Part shown: piece after piece, positions 51,322-59,462 of the stretch
Layout of the letters: the number at the start of each line of letters is the position of its first letter
Numbering within the stretch: the first letter of the stretch is position 1
DNA from: Natronobacterium gregoryi SP2
Lineage (GTDB): Archaea > Halobacteriota > Halobacteria > Halobacteriales > Natrialbaceae
Assembly: GCF_000230715.2 (NCBI RefSeq)
Contig: NC_019792.1
Span: 3,348,001-3,412,000, forward strand
Length of the DNA stretch: 64,000 nt
Direction of reading: 5' to 3'
The notes under the pieces: model-generated
Database searches by the model: none
The model's input: only the letters and a program-made list of their open reading frames with translations
Told to the model about the DNA's origin: nothing
Program-made: the position numbers and the translations under genes

Positions 51322-52404
51322 ATGAGTGCAAATTCCAACGCAATTCAGGCGGCTCGACAGCAGAACCAGGTGGCGGCGCTCTCCCACCAGAAGGATATCG
51401 GCGTCGACGAACTGAGCGGGTTCCAGCTTCCGGTCGAAGTCACTGAGGAGTTCCTCGAGCGATCCCAGGAGGGCATCCCCATCCTGGAGATGGCCGACAC
51501 GATGACGCTCCCGCGCCTCGAGATGGAGGTGCCCAAGCTGGGCGTCCCCGTCCTCTCGGGCGACACCCGCGGCGAGGAGGAGAGCCGAACGAACGGCTCC
51601 GACGCCGAGTCCGGCTCGGTGAAGTTCAACGTCACCGACCGCTCGTACTACATCCTCGTCGAACCGAAGCGGGACGCGCTGAAGAACACCCACTACGGGC
51701 CCGAGGAGTTCGGCAACTACATCATCGATCAGTTCGTCGAGCGGTGGGGCAACGATGTCGGCCTGATCGGCCTGCGGGCGAGCGCCTCCGACGGCAACCT
51801 TGACAGCTACGTCGGCAAGGACGTCGCCCACCTCGACGACACGTTCACGGGGTGGATCGCCCGCGCCGAGGGCGACACGCAGAGTGTCGATGACCAGGGT
51901 GACAGCACCCGTATCGGCCTCGAGGACACGGACACTGCAGACGCTGACTCGATGCCCGAGGTGGATATGGCGGGTGACCCGATCGACACGAAGATGTTCA
52001 ACGACGGCATCCAGACCCTGGATGCGCGCTACCGCGATCCCGACGAGGTCGTGTGGCTCACGTCGCCCGACCAGGTCCAGCAGTACCACTTCGACCTGAC
52101 CGAGCGTGAGGACATGGCCGGCGTCGCAGTCCTGCAGGGCGACGACGACGTCACGCCGTTCGACTACACGGTCGTCGGCATCAACGGCTGGCCGAACAGC
52201 TACGCAATGCTGACCAACCCCGAAAACCTCGCCTTCGGCCTATTCGAGGAGATGGAGATGGACCAGCTCACCTCGTCCGACAAGATTCAGGAGGAGCGAC
52301 TCCATTCCCGCAACTGGCTCGAAGGCCAGTTCGACTATCAGCTCAAAGAAATGCAGGCTGGCGTCCTCGTCAAGAACATCGCCGACCCGCTCGAGGCCGC
52401 GTGA
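51322..52404 (+). CDS. Major capsid protein (HK97-fold)
   Basis: 360 residues, first gene after the protease/scaffold: the expected slot. An N-terminal helical arm (NAIQAARQQNQVAALSHQKD) is followed by QEGIPILEMADTMTLPRLEM, FNVTDRSYYILVEPKRDALK, an E-loop-like acidic insertion (about 195-225), TSPDQVQQYHFDLTEREDMA and YTVVGINGWPNSYAMLTNPE with LAFGLFEEMEMDQLTS. These are typical of haloarchaeal tailed-virus capsids. Confidence 0.88.
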   Translation: MSANSNAIQAARQQNQVAALSHQKDIGVDELSGFQLPVEVTEEFLERSQEGIPILEMADTMTLPRLEMEVPKLGVPVLSGDTRGEEESRTNGSDAESGSVKFNVTDRSYYILVEPKRDALKNTHYGPEEFGNYIIDQFVERWGNDVGLIGLRASASDGNLDSYVGKDVAHLDDTFTGWIARAEGDTQSVDDQGDSTRIGLEDTDTADADSMPEVDMAGDPIDTKMFNDGIQTLDARYRDPDEVVWLTSPDQVQQYHFDLTEREDMAGVAVLQGDDDVTPFDYTVVGINGWPNSYAMLTNPENLAFGLFEEMEMDQLTSSDKIQEERLHSRNWLEGQFDYQLKEMQAGVLVKNIADPLEAA

Positions 52405-52415
52405 GGTGAGCGCTG

Positions 52416-52601
52416 ATGCCCACCACTAACGCACGCACTCGACGGGCGTTCGAGGAGTATCGCATCCTTCGCGTTCTCGACGAGGACCCAGATGAGAGTG
52501 TCCTCGAGGGCCCCGCCATCTGGTTCAACATAACCGACGGCGAGTTCCGCGCCTACGACGGCACGGACTTCGGCACTCTCGAGTTCACGCCGGATGCCTG
52601 A
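52416..52601 (+). CDS. Small head protein candidate
   Basis: 61 residues: TRRAFEEYRILRVLDEDPDE, then GPAIWFNITDGEFRAYDGTD. The GEFRAYDGTDFG end resembles short fibre or decoration pieces found after capsid genes. Role inferred from position only. Confidence 0.5.
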   Translation: MPTTNARTRRAFEEYRILRVLDEDPDESVLEGPAIWFNITDGEFRAYDGTDFGTLEFTPDA

Positions 52602-52612
52602 GGTGATCTGAG

Positions 52613-52984
52613 ATGCCAACAGTTGAGAAGGTTCGCGGCAACGTCGTCTACATCCGCCCGCTCAGCTGCCTCTTCGAGCGCGGCGATCGCGCCGACGTCA
52701 GTGACGAGCTAGCCGACCACCTCGTCACCGAGCGCGGCGACTTCGCGATCGTCGACGCCGGTGACGAAGAGCCCACCGAGGGTGATGTCGATCCCGAGGC
52801 GACTGAACACGATCGTCTCGCGGACTACGTCGACGAGCACACGATCCCGGAGATCAAGGAGGGCCTCGAGGCCGGCGAGTACGACGACCAACTGGACGTC
52901 CTCGCCGACGCCGAACGCGAAGGAGACGACCGAAGCGGCGTCCACGACGCAATCGAGTCGCGTCGCAACGAGATCGAGGAGTAA
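52613..52984 (+). CDS. Head-region viral protein
   Basis: 123 residues, acidic: a beta N-terminus (PTVEKVRGNVVYIRPLSCLF) with DVSDELADHLVTERGDFAIV, and a helical C-terminus (DRLADYVDEHTIPEIKEGLE; LDVLADAEREGDDRSGVHDA). The second half resembles short SAP/HeH-like helices seen at the ends of phage head proteins. Possibly a head-completion or decoration protein. Confidence 0.55.
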   Translation: MPTVEKVRGNVVYIRPLSCLFERGDRADVSDELADHLVTERGDFAIVDAGDEEPTEGDVDPEATEHDRLADYVDEHTIPEIKEGLEAGEYDDQLDVLADAEREGDDRSGVHDAIESRRNEIEE

Positions 52985-52990
52985 CCCACT

Positions 52991-53836
52991 ATGGCTCCCA
53001 CTGGTTTTTGTACGCTTGAGGACGTCCGCCGAGCGCTGCGTAAATCGAACTTGCCTGGCGACATCAGTCAGGACGAGCAACTCGCCGTCGACGCGATCGC
53101 CGCCGAGACCGAACCGCTCGAGCGTCGGTTCAACTGGTACTGGTACGAGCCAGACGGGATCGAAGAGGCTGACGCGATCGAGATCCCGACCGAGCCCAAG
53201 ACCAGGGACGACGAACACGACATCCCGACGAGTGGCGGCCTCGTCCACGGGGCCAGCGAACGCCGGCGGAAGCGGACGCGGAAGAACAGCGACGCACTGC
53301 TCGAGTCGGGCCCCAACTACGACCGTCGCCGCAAGCATGATCGCCGACCGAAGCGCGAGATCCGACTCGCGTTTGGAGAGCTCCACGACAAGTCTGCCCC
53401 GGCATACACCCGGATCAGACTGAACCGCCGCAGTGTGCAGGCGGTGAACGAACTCTACGTCGTCAACGGCGACGGCGAGTTCGAGGACTGGACCGAGCAG
53501 TACGACGGCGGCGTCGGGAAGCTCAACCGGGGAGACGAGTACTGGGTCCGAGTCAACAACCAGGGCGTCTCGGAGCTGTATCTCGACGTCCATGCGATGG
53601 ATGATGACATCGCGTCGCTGTCGAACGCGGTCTACGTCGACTTCGATCACGGCCGCGACGAGATACCGCGCAACGTCCGCCGAGCGGTTGCACTCCGGGC
53701 GGGAGCCACTTTCGCGGAGGAGGCGACGATCGAGATTCCGTCGAACGCGACGGTCTACAACGTCGAAACGAAGGCCGAAGACATGCGGAGCGAAGCCAAC
53801 CGGCTCCTCGAGGAGTACGACGAGTCGCTCGGATGA
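52991..53836 (+). CDS. Head-tail adaptor (connector) candidate
   Basis: 281 residues. The start MAPTGFCTLEDVRRALRKSN is the helical opening of gp6-like adaptors. Later come TRIRLNRRSVQAVNELYVVN, WVRVNNQGVSELYLDVHAMD and VRRAVALRAGATFAEEATIE, with a helical end. A basic region (RRRKRTRKNSDALLE) interrupts. Position after the head genes supports a ring under the portal. Confidence 0.65.
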   Translation: MAPTGFCTLEDVRRALRKSNLPGDISQDEQLAVDAIAAETEPLERRFNWYWYEPDGIEEADAIEIPTEPKTRDDEHDIPTSGGLVHGASERRRKRTRKNSDALLESGPNYDRRRKHDRRPKREIRLAFGELHDKSAPAYTRIRLNRRSVQAVNELYVVNGDGEFEDWTEQYDGGVGKLNRGDEYWVRVNNQGVSELYLDVHAMDDDIASLSNAVYVDFDHGRDEIPRNVRRAVALRAGATFAEEATIEIPSNATVYNVETKAEDMRSEANRLLEEYDESLG

Positions 53837-54201
53837 TGTTCGGGATTGCTCTCTTCGGGATGGTCGTCTCGTTCAGTGCCGGCTACGTGGTCGGCCAGGC
53901 CCGGTCGCAGTCGGCGAGACGATGCGGTCGTGCTCGAGTTGCGGAGACGCCCGACAAGGATCCAAGACATCGAACAGCGGAATCTCATATACCGTTTGAG
54001 GGGTTTGCCAACGAAAAGATGGAGCGCTTACTCGAGCAGACTTCGGAGACGCCCGACGAGGACCCGCGCCGTAACCGAACCGAGGACTACGAGGATGGAT
54101 ACGTTCCCACCCGATTCCGCGAAGATGGTCCGATCTTCGACGCTCAGCACGTGTCGAAAGGCAAGCGACGAACACCAGACTGGGAGCGAGGGTTCGAGTG
54201 A
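53833..54201 (+). CDS. Viral protein with N-terminal membrane helix
   Basis: 122 residues: helix MMFGIALFGMVVSFSAGYVV, then a charged tail with a duplicated motif (ETPDKDPRHRT and ETPDEDPRRNRT, about 37-86) and DGYVPTRFREDGPIFDAQHV. Overlaps both neighbours by 4 bp and 1 bp. Odd in a head-tail joining region; could be a membrane-tethered assembly factor. Not recognised. Confidence 0.55.
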   Translation: MMFGIALFGMVVSFSAGYVVGQARSQSARRCGRARVAETPDKDPRHRTAESHIPFEGFANEKMERLLEQTSETPDEDPRRNRTEDYEDGYVPTRFREDGPIFDAQHVSKGKRRTPDWERGFE

Positions 54202-54647
54202 TGAATCTCCCCAACTTCGAGGACGACCTTCGCGAGGCCGTCCTGGATGACGTCGAACAGACGCTCCAGGAGGAACTCGGCCCCGAACTCGAGCGGGTCG
54301 CCCGCGAAAACTGGCAGTCGTACGCCAGCCGCCACGGGTACGATATCGACTTCGTATGGGGGGACGTCGACGGCCCGATCGTCGAACGTGATCGCGACAG
54401 CGTCACGCTCCGGCTCGAGTGGCCGGGGCTGTCCGCACTCTTCGAGTTCGGCGTCGATCCGCACACCAAAAGCGGAAATCCCGTACTTGCCTTCGAGTGG
54501 GCCTCGCCACCGGAGGGAACCCGTCCACCAGGTGCGCCCGAGTACGTCGTTGCGGAAGAGATCAACTGGGGCTCCGTCACGGGTGGCATCTCCGAATCGC
54601 GGGCAGTCCGTGATGCGATGAACTGGCTCCGGAGGTCGCTATCATGA
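54201..54647 (+). CDS. Head-tail joining protein (HK97 gp10-like) candidate
   Basis: ATG 54201, 149 residues: MNLPNFEDDLREAVLDDVEQ, then a central RENWQSYASRHGYDIDFVWG and SVTLRLEWPGLSALFEFGVD. The order adaptor, gp10-like, terminator is standard in siphoviruses. It overlaps the next gene by 4 bp. Function from position and fold pattern. Confidence 0.6.
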   Translation: MNLPNFEDDLREAVLDDVEQTLQEELGPELERVARENWQSYASRHGYDIDFVWGDVDGPIVERDRDSVTLRLEWPGLSALFEFGVDPHTKSGNPVLAFEWASPPEGTRPPGAPEYVVAEEINWGSVTGGISESRAVRDAMNWLRRSLS

Positions 54648-55189
54648 GTTCGGAAGTCAACTGGGTGCTTGACCAGCTGGGCGACGTCGTCGAGAGTGTC
54701 GCCGAGGACTACAGCCTCGAGAGCGGCGACCCGGTGAACGTGATCCGGGTCAACCGGACTGACAGCGAGGTCTACGATGGCTCGGACCCGAACGACATGA
54801 CCGAGCCGCTACACAAACGAAAAGAAGATCTCGAGCGTGGTGTCTTCATCGGTGCCCGTCTCGCCGATCGCGACCCAACGCCAGTCGGGACCGAGTACGA
54901 TCACCGCCTCGAGGCGGTCGTCTCGCTGCGGATCGAGGGCCTGACAACACGCGGGGGTAACTACGGCCACGTCGATCCAGCCGGCGAGAACGGAGTCCCC
55001 TTCGACGTCTTGACGCGGCGCGTACGCCGAACACTGCTCGAGTCTCGGTCCTACCCGGACACAGGCACACCATATACCGCGTACCACGACCACGTGTTCA
55101 CGAACGAAGCGTCGCTATCAGCAGCGTACCGCGACTTCTACCACTACGAGATCGACATCGCGCTCCGAGGCTACGAGGAACTTCCATAG
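54644..55189 (+). CDS. Tail terminator candidate
   Basis: 181 residues: helical start (VNWVLDQLGDVVESVAEDYS), then DYRLEAVVSLRIEG-like EYDHRLEAVVSLRIEGLTTR, a helix VLTRRVRRTLLESRSYPDTG and the strand pair YRDFYHYEIDIALRGYEELP. This alpha-beta order fits tail terminator proteins that cap the tube. Confidence 0.65.
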   Translation: MSSEVNWVLDQLGDVVESVAEDYSLESGDPVNVIRVNRTDSEVYDGSDPNDMTEPLHKRKEDLERGVFIGARLADRDPTPVGTEYDHRLEAVVSLRIEGLTTRGGNYGHVDPAGENGVPFDVLTRRVRRTLLESRSYPDTGTPYTAYHDHVFTNEASLSAAYRDFYHYEIDIALRGYEELP

Positions 55190-55191
55190 CC

Positions 55192-55386
55192 ATGCCAGAC
55201 ACGTACGCTCTTTCTATAGAACTGTCCCTCGAGGATGTCGACCTCGAGTACGGAGAGGTCGTCGGTCGCGCCGATATGCCGGGATCGGACCCGAGTACTG
55301 TCCGGCTGCCGATCGAGGACATCCTCGGGTGGACTGCTCGCCGCGAAGAGCGGCGGCTACGAGAGTACCACGAGACACATGACTGA
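55192..55386 (+). CDS. 64-residue viral protein
   Basis: MPDTYALSIELSLEDVDLEY, then GEVVGRADMPGSDPSTVRLP and a basic helical end TARREERRLREYHET. Two bp after the terminator; it overlaps the next gene by 8 bp. Not recognised. Confidence 0.5.
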   Translation: MPDTYALSIELSLEDVDLEYGEVVGRADMPGSDPSTVRLPIEDILGWTARREERRLREYHETHD

Positions 55387-55672
55387 CTTCACCCATACAA
55401 TCGAAGCGACAGCGGCATCGGTCGAGGACCTCCAGGAGGACCTCGAAGCACACCTCGAGGACATGATCGAGACTGACGTCAACGTCTACACTGCCGGTGT
55501 GGACGTCGACACCGACGACACCTACGACGAAACACTCCCGCCAGAGGCAACATTCAAAATTGACCTCGAGGGCGAGTTTGCGGACGAACTCGAAGACCGC
55601 CTCGGCGGGACTGTCAGCACCGCCTACCTCAAGATCGGTGTCGAACTCGAGTCGGACGGTGACCCTGAATGA
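55379..55672 (+). CDS. Viral tail-region protein
   Basis: Start at 55379 (MTDFTHTIEATAASVEDLQE), 97 residues; acidic, with VYTAGVDVDTDDTYDETLPP and FKIDLEGEFADELEDRLGGT. It precedes and overlaps the tail-tube gene by 4 bp. Not recognised. Confidence 0.55.
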   Translation: MTDFTHTIEATAASVEDLQEDLEAHLEDMIETDVNVYTAGVDVDTDDTYDETLPPEATFKIDLEGEFADELEDRLGGTVSTAYLKIGVELESDGDPE

Positions 55673-56580
55673 CTGGCGCTGGCTCGGCTCTCCCTGTCGC
55701 GTTTGCGATGGAGGACGAGTTCATGGGCGGCCTCAAGGAAGAAGACGGAGAGCCGACGTTCGTCGAACCAGGGATCGATCCACAGGTCGAAGAGCTTGAT
55801 CTGCAGCGTCAGCTCGAGCGTGTCCGACGGCCGGATGATCCGATCCCGTTGACGTCGCTCGCGCAGAACCTCGAAGGCGCAGCATCGGTGTCGTTCGTCC
55901 TGACCGACGACAACTGGCACGATCTCGTCTTCGAGGATGGCCTGATAGAGAAGGGGTTGCGGCCGTCTGCTCGCTGGCATTTCGGTGTCGATCTGATCGA
56001 GGGTACCGTTGAACGGATCACGCTCGGAACGGTCGTGACGCAGGTCCAGATCCAGTACCAGCAGGATCAGAACGTCCGCGTGACGCTGACGATGCTGTAC
56101 GGCGACGAGGTCGGTGGAGACAGCGATGAGGCCAACGAGTTCGACCCGACGGATGTCGAACGACCGGCCAAGTCGGACGTGTTCGCGTCCCACAGCACCA
56201 GTCTCGAGATCGATGATGCGGCCGTCGAGACCTATCTGCAGTCGGCGGGCCTAACAATCTCGAACCTCGCACGGTTCCGACGCGGTGCCGGCTTCCATCC
56301 CGTCGACGCCGTGCCTGGCGCTGTCGAACCAGACCTTTCGACGAACGCCACGTTCACGGAGAGCGATCGCCGCGATATCGCCTACGGCGGTTCGACACCA
56401 GCGACGATGCTGGATGAGATCGACGCAACGCTCGAGTTCGACCGCGACGATGGTTCGGATCCGATCGCGTACGACCTCGAGGTCAAGCCGGACAACTACG
56501 CCTGGAATGACCTCGTGCAGGCTGATACGGATTTAGGTGAGGATATCAACTGGCACGTCTCGCACGTGGAGGCGGTCTAA
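55669..56580 (+). CDS. Tail tube (major tail) protein
   Basis: 303 residues, beta-rich: MTGAGSALPVAFAMEDEFMG at the start, then PLTSLAQNLEGAASVSFVLT, GVDLIEGTVERITLGTVVTQ and a long middle LSISNLARFRRG-like segment (SAGLTISNLARFRRGAGFHP), ending PIAYDLEVKPDNYAWNDLVQ. A gene of this size directly before the tail chaperones is the tube subunit in siphoviruses. Confidence 0.72.
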   Translation: MTGAGSALPVAFAMEDEFMGGLKEEDGEPTFVEPGIDPQVEELDLQRQLERVRRPDDPIPLTSLAQNLEGAASVSFVLTDDNWHDLVFEDGLIEKGLRPSARWHFGVDLIEGTVERITLGTVVTQVQIQYQQDQNVRVTLTMLYGDEVGGDSDEANEFDPTDVERPAKSDVFASHSTSLEIDDAAVETYLQSAGLTISNLARFRRGAGFHPVDAVPGAVEPDLSTNATFTESDRRDIAYGGSTPATMLDEIDATLEFDRDDGSDPIAYDLEVKPDNYAWNDLVQADTDLGEDINWHVSHVEAV

Positions 56581-56581
56581 C

Positions 56582-57124
56582 ATGCCCCGGCAGACGGAGC
56601 ACTTCGCCTTCGAGGAGGAACTCGAGCAGATCCGTGAGCAGAAAGAGGAGATCACCGACAGCATGATGCAGATCTCCCAGGAGAACCCGGCCTGGGACGA
56701 TCTCATCCGGACCGGTAACTCGCTGGACACGTACGAGAACGCAATCCAGTGGGCGGACGAAGCACACGAGGACGACAGCCAGCCCGAGTGGAACGACGAC
56801 GTCGACGGCGTCACGATCGCCGGCCTGTCGGGTGGCGAAGAAGCCGAGGCGATCGATCGGCTCCGATCCGCAGATGGCGGCGAGAAGGCGCGCCGCAACT
56901 ACTACGTCGCTGCTGGTACCGTCGACGCGCCCTACTGCGACGTACTCGACGACTGGAGTTCGGCGAGTATCGACGAGCGCGTTGCGGTTGTCTCCCAGCT
57001 GCCACCGGACTACCTTGAGTGGGCTGATGCGAAGGTGGATGAACTGACGTCGGTCGGAGAGGGAAAGGGAAACAGCTTCTGGCGGTTGTACGCGGAGAAA
57101 CGACGCCAGCAGACCGCCAAATGA
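56582..57124 (+). CDS. Tail assembly chaperone (G-like)
   Basis: Start at 56582 (MPRQTEHFAFEEELEQIREQ), 180 residues, helical and acidic: EEITDSMMQISQENPAWDDL and QLPPDYLEWADAKVDELTSV. It sits between tube and tape measure and its stop overlaps the start of a 38-residue ORF in the -1 frame (ATGA at 57121-57124), the place where phages make a G/GT frameshift pair. Confidence 0.7.
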   Translation: MPRQTEHFAFEEELEQIREQKEEITDSMMQISQENPAWDDLIRTGNSLDTYENAIQWADEAHEDDSQPEWNDDVDGVTIAGLSGGEEAEAIDRLRSADGGEKARRNYYVAAGTVDAPYCDVLDDWSSASIDERVAVVSQLPPDYLEWADAKVDELTSVGEGKGNSFWRLYAEKRRQQTAK

Positions 57125-57237
57125 GGCTGGACGCCCTCGTTGGAATCGCCATGCTCAACGGCCACGATCCACGCGAGGCCCGTGAGTACGCGAAGTACGA
57201 CCTCGAAATTCTGGCGTTACTCCATAACGCACTATGA
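57121..57237 (+). CDS. 38-residue ORF downstream of tail chaperone (GT-like extension)
   Basis: ATG 57121: MRLDALVGIAMLNGHDPREA, then REYAKYDLEILALLHNAL. It lies in the -1 frame relative to the chaperone and overlaps it by ATGA; it also overlaps the tape measure start by ATGA (57234-57237). Either coupled reinitiation or a -1 frameshift at GCCAAATGA would express it. Confidence 0.6.
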   Translation: MRLDALVGIAMLNGHDPREAREYAKYDLEILALLHNAL

Positions 57238-58367
57238 GTGAGTTTAGTACTGAAGCGGCTCTCGACATCGTCGTCGAGCAGCAGGCGCTTCGTTCGGCTC
57301 GCCAGCAGATCGAGCGGGAGCTGGGCGAGACGCCGATCACGATCGATGTGGACGCTGGGTCAGCGGATCGGTCGTCCAGGGCGCAAGCCTCAACCGACGG
57401 CGGCCAGCCCGGTGGCGTCGACAACAGGCAGCGACGCCGAAACCGCCGCGAACACCGCTGGGCACGCCAGCGAACAGACGATCTCGAGGATATCCTCGAG
57501 ATTCTCGAGAGCGCTGACTTCGGCGGTGATGGCGGTGGCGGAGCAGCAGGGCTTCTCGGAGACCTCCTTGGTGGCGCGGGAGGTCTCGCTGGCGGCCTCT
57601 CGAGCGGTATCGGGGCTGCTGTCGGCTCGGCAGTTGGGACTGCTGTCGGAGATGCGATCAGCGAGGAAGGGCTCGACGTTGACGTCCCTGAGGGCGGCTT
57701 TCCACTCGAGGTTCCTGAGGGCGGCCTGCCGCTCGACAAACCGGAAGATGGGTTCCCGCTGGACGAGCCCGAGGACGGCATTGAGGTCGACGATCCTAGT
57801 CCGCTTGATGTCAATGCGCCGAGTTCGATCGACGTGGACGCGCCGGAGTCAATCCCGGTCGACGCCCCTGATGAACTACCAGTCGAAGACACCGACCCGC
57901 TCGAGGTGGAGGACGCTGGTCCGCTGGAAGTTGAGGACGTTCCAGAGATCACTGTATCTATTGGTAGAGTGGGCGGTGACGGCAGCGAAGGTGGTGCACG
58001 TGAGCCAGCAACCGGTCTCGTCGAGGGAATCCACCGCGACATCCCGGGAACCGGCCTCCGTGAAGGGCTAATAGCAGAAGGCGCAGAGCTAATCTCAGAT
58101 GTCGACGTCGCCGAAGACGGCATGATTCTTCCCGGGGTCGGTCACGTCGGAGGAAACGATAATGGTGGGTCCGAGCCGGAGCCACAGACGGACTCTACTG
58201 ACGGCCGGCAAGCAGAGATAAACGTCGACGTGACCGCCCCCGTCGACGTCAATGACTTGGACCGAATGGTGGACCGGGTAGTTGCCGCTGTTGAGGACGA
58301 GGTCGAAGACGTCCGCGACGATCTCGAAGGTCAGATTGATGATCTGGAGAACGCCCTCAGCGGGTAG
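57234..58367 (+). CDS. Short tape-measure protein with repeats
   Basis: 377 residues. Helical start (ALDIVVEQQALRSARQQIER), basic segment, helix (RTDDLEDILEILESADFGGD), a Gly/Ala-rich hydrophobic stretch (about 100-140; LLGDLLGGAGGLAGGLSSGI). About ten acidic repeats of 8-10 residues of the form PExG(F/L)PL(D/E) or DAPxSIPVD follow (about 148-235), and a C-terminal coiled coil (RVVAAVEDEVEDVRDDLEGQ). Position after the chaperones gives the call; it is short for a tape measure. Confidence 0.68.
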   Translation: MSEFSTEAALDIVVEQQALRSARQQIERELGETPITIDVDAGSADRSSRAQASTDGGQPGGVDNRQRRRNRREHRWARQRTDDLEDILEILESADFGGDGGGGAAGLLGDLLGGAGGLAGGLSSGIGAAVGSAVGTAVGDAISEEGLDVDVPEGGFPLEVPEGGLPLDKPEDGFPLDEPEDGIEVDDPSPLDVNAPSSIDVDAPESIPVDAPDELPVEDTDPLEVEDAGPLEVEDVPEITVSIGRVGGDGSEGGAREPATGLVEGIHRDIPGTGLREGLIAEGAELISDVDVAEDGMILPGVGHVGGNDNGGSEPEPQTDSTDGRQAEINVDVTAPVDVNDLDRMVDRVVAAVEDEVEDVRDDLEGQIDDLENALSG

Positions 58368-58370
58368 AAT

Positions 58371-58377
58371 TTTAAAT
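58371..58377 (+). promoter_or_regulatory. TATA box of internal viral promoter
   Basis: TTTTAAA-type box (58371-58377) centred about 25 bp before ATG 58399, giving a leaderless mRNA for the holin-like gene. It follows the tape measure stop by 4 bp, one of the few gaps in the structural operon. Confidence 0.45.
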
Positions 58378-58398
58378 CTTCGTACAGAAACATCTTGC

Positions 58399-58614
58399 AT
58401 GGGTCGTTCAGTCGCGGATCCGATTGAGGAACTCGCGCGGTGGACGATACTCTATATCGTCTCTTTACTCACTGTCCCCATCGCGGCGGTGTGGGTCTGG
58501 TTCCAGCTCGATGGTCACTGGATTATGTTCGTCCTCTTGGCGGCCCTCATCGTCATCATCTTATTTGCTACGTCACGGGCAGTGAACTCCAGCGATGTGG
58601 CGGCGTCGGAGTAA
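58399..58614 (+). CDS. Two-helix membrane protein (holin-like candidate)
   Basis: ATG 58399 (MGRSVADPIEELARWTILYI), 71 residues. Helices ILYIVSLLTVPIAAVWVWF and HWIMFVLLAALIVIILFA, short charged ends. Its own TATA box allows expression apart from the tail operon. Size and topology suit a holin; haloarchaeal virus lysis genes are poorly known, so this is inference. Confidence 0.6.
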   Translation: MGRSVADPIEELARWTILYIVSLLTVPIAAVWVWFQLDGHWIMFVLLAALIVIILFATSRAVNSSDVAASE

Positions 58615-58793
58615 AGTCTCAGTCATTCCGGCAGGGAGATTCTGATCTGTCGAGGGGTAAACTCAGCGCGGAGCAACAACGATTGGCGACATCTCCGCCG
58701 CTTCCGTGAGATTCTTGTGGCTGCTCCGGATGGCCGGGAGCCGCCTTGGTACACCGAAGTGGACAGTCAGTTAACTAAACCATTTCCCCACAC

Positions 58794-59459
58794 ATGCCAC
58801 CTGGACTCAGTGACAAAGCCGTACTCGAGATCGATCTGGACGATACGACCGGCGTGTTCGAGCTCACGAAAGAAATTTCGGACAACGCTGAAATCAACCG
58901 TAGCTACCTGATTGGTGACCGCGGACAGTACATCCGCGAAGCCTACGACATCGGGTCAAATCTGATCGATGACGGCATCATCGAGAGTACAGACTTCGAC
59001 CGCCGTGAAGGCTACCATGCGGACGGTGGTGCTGGCGACCAAGTCCATTCACTATCGTTCGAGACCGGCTACGGAAACAACCAGTGGGGAGACGGTTCGA
59101 GCAACCCGGACGATCCCGACGACATCACGCTATACGACGCGACTGGCTGCCCACCGCTCGCTCAGAAGCAAATCCTTGAGCACTACCTGAGCCAGGCACG
59201 GATCGACAGCAGCGGCCAGGCACGACTCTACTGGGGACAGTGGACCGACGGCACGCATGCCGCTGAAGCCGGCGTCTTCGATCAGCCGATGTACGTCACG
59301 ATCCCCGAAGCCAGCCCCAGCTGGGAAGGCGGTGACTCAACGTCGTCGATGGAGGGGTCACTCCAGGTCAAGCGCGTGGCGCTCTTCCCCGACGTCGACG
59401 TCGTCGGAGCCGCAGAGAACGCGCTCGAGGAACTCGGCGAACTCATTTCCGACTTTTAA
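58794..59459 (+). CDS. Distal tail protein candidate
   Basis: 221 residues, acidic, beta-rich: SDKAVLEIDLDDTTGVFELT, GQYIREAYDIGSNLIDDGII, SFETGYGNNQWGDGSSNPDD and QPMYVTIPEASPSWEGGDST. The TATA-like TTAACTAAA lies about 24 bp upstream, suggesting another leaderless start. 58615-58793 holds no supported gene. Baseplate or distal-tail role inferred from position. Confidence 0.6.
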   Translation: MPPGLSDKAVLEIDLDDTTGVFELTKEISDNAEINRSYLIGDRGQYIREAYDIGSNLIDDGIIESTDFDRREGYHADGGAGDQVHSLSFETGYGNNQWGDGSSNPDDPDDITLYDATGCPPLAQKQILEHYLSQARIDSSGQARLYWGQWTDGTHAAEAGVFDQPMYVTIPEASPSWEGGDSTSSMEGSLQVKRVALFPDVDVVGAAENALEELGELISDF

Positions 59460-59462
59460 CGC

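Noticed and set aside
58615-58793. Protein-like stretch REILVAAPDGREPPWYTEVD
   Set aside because: No start codon of good context and the frame continues inside the next gene as a shadow.
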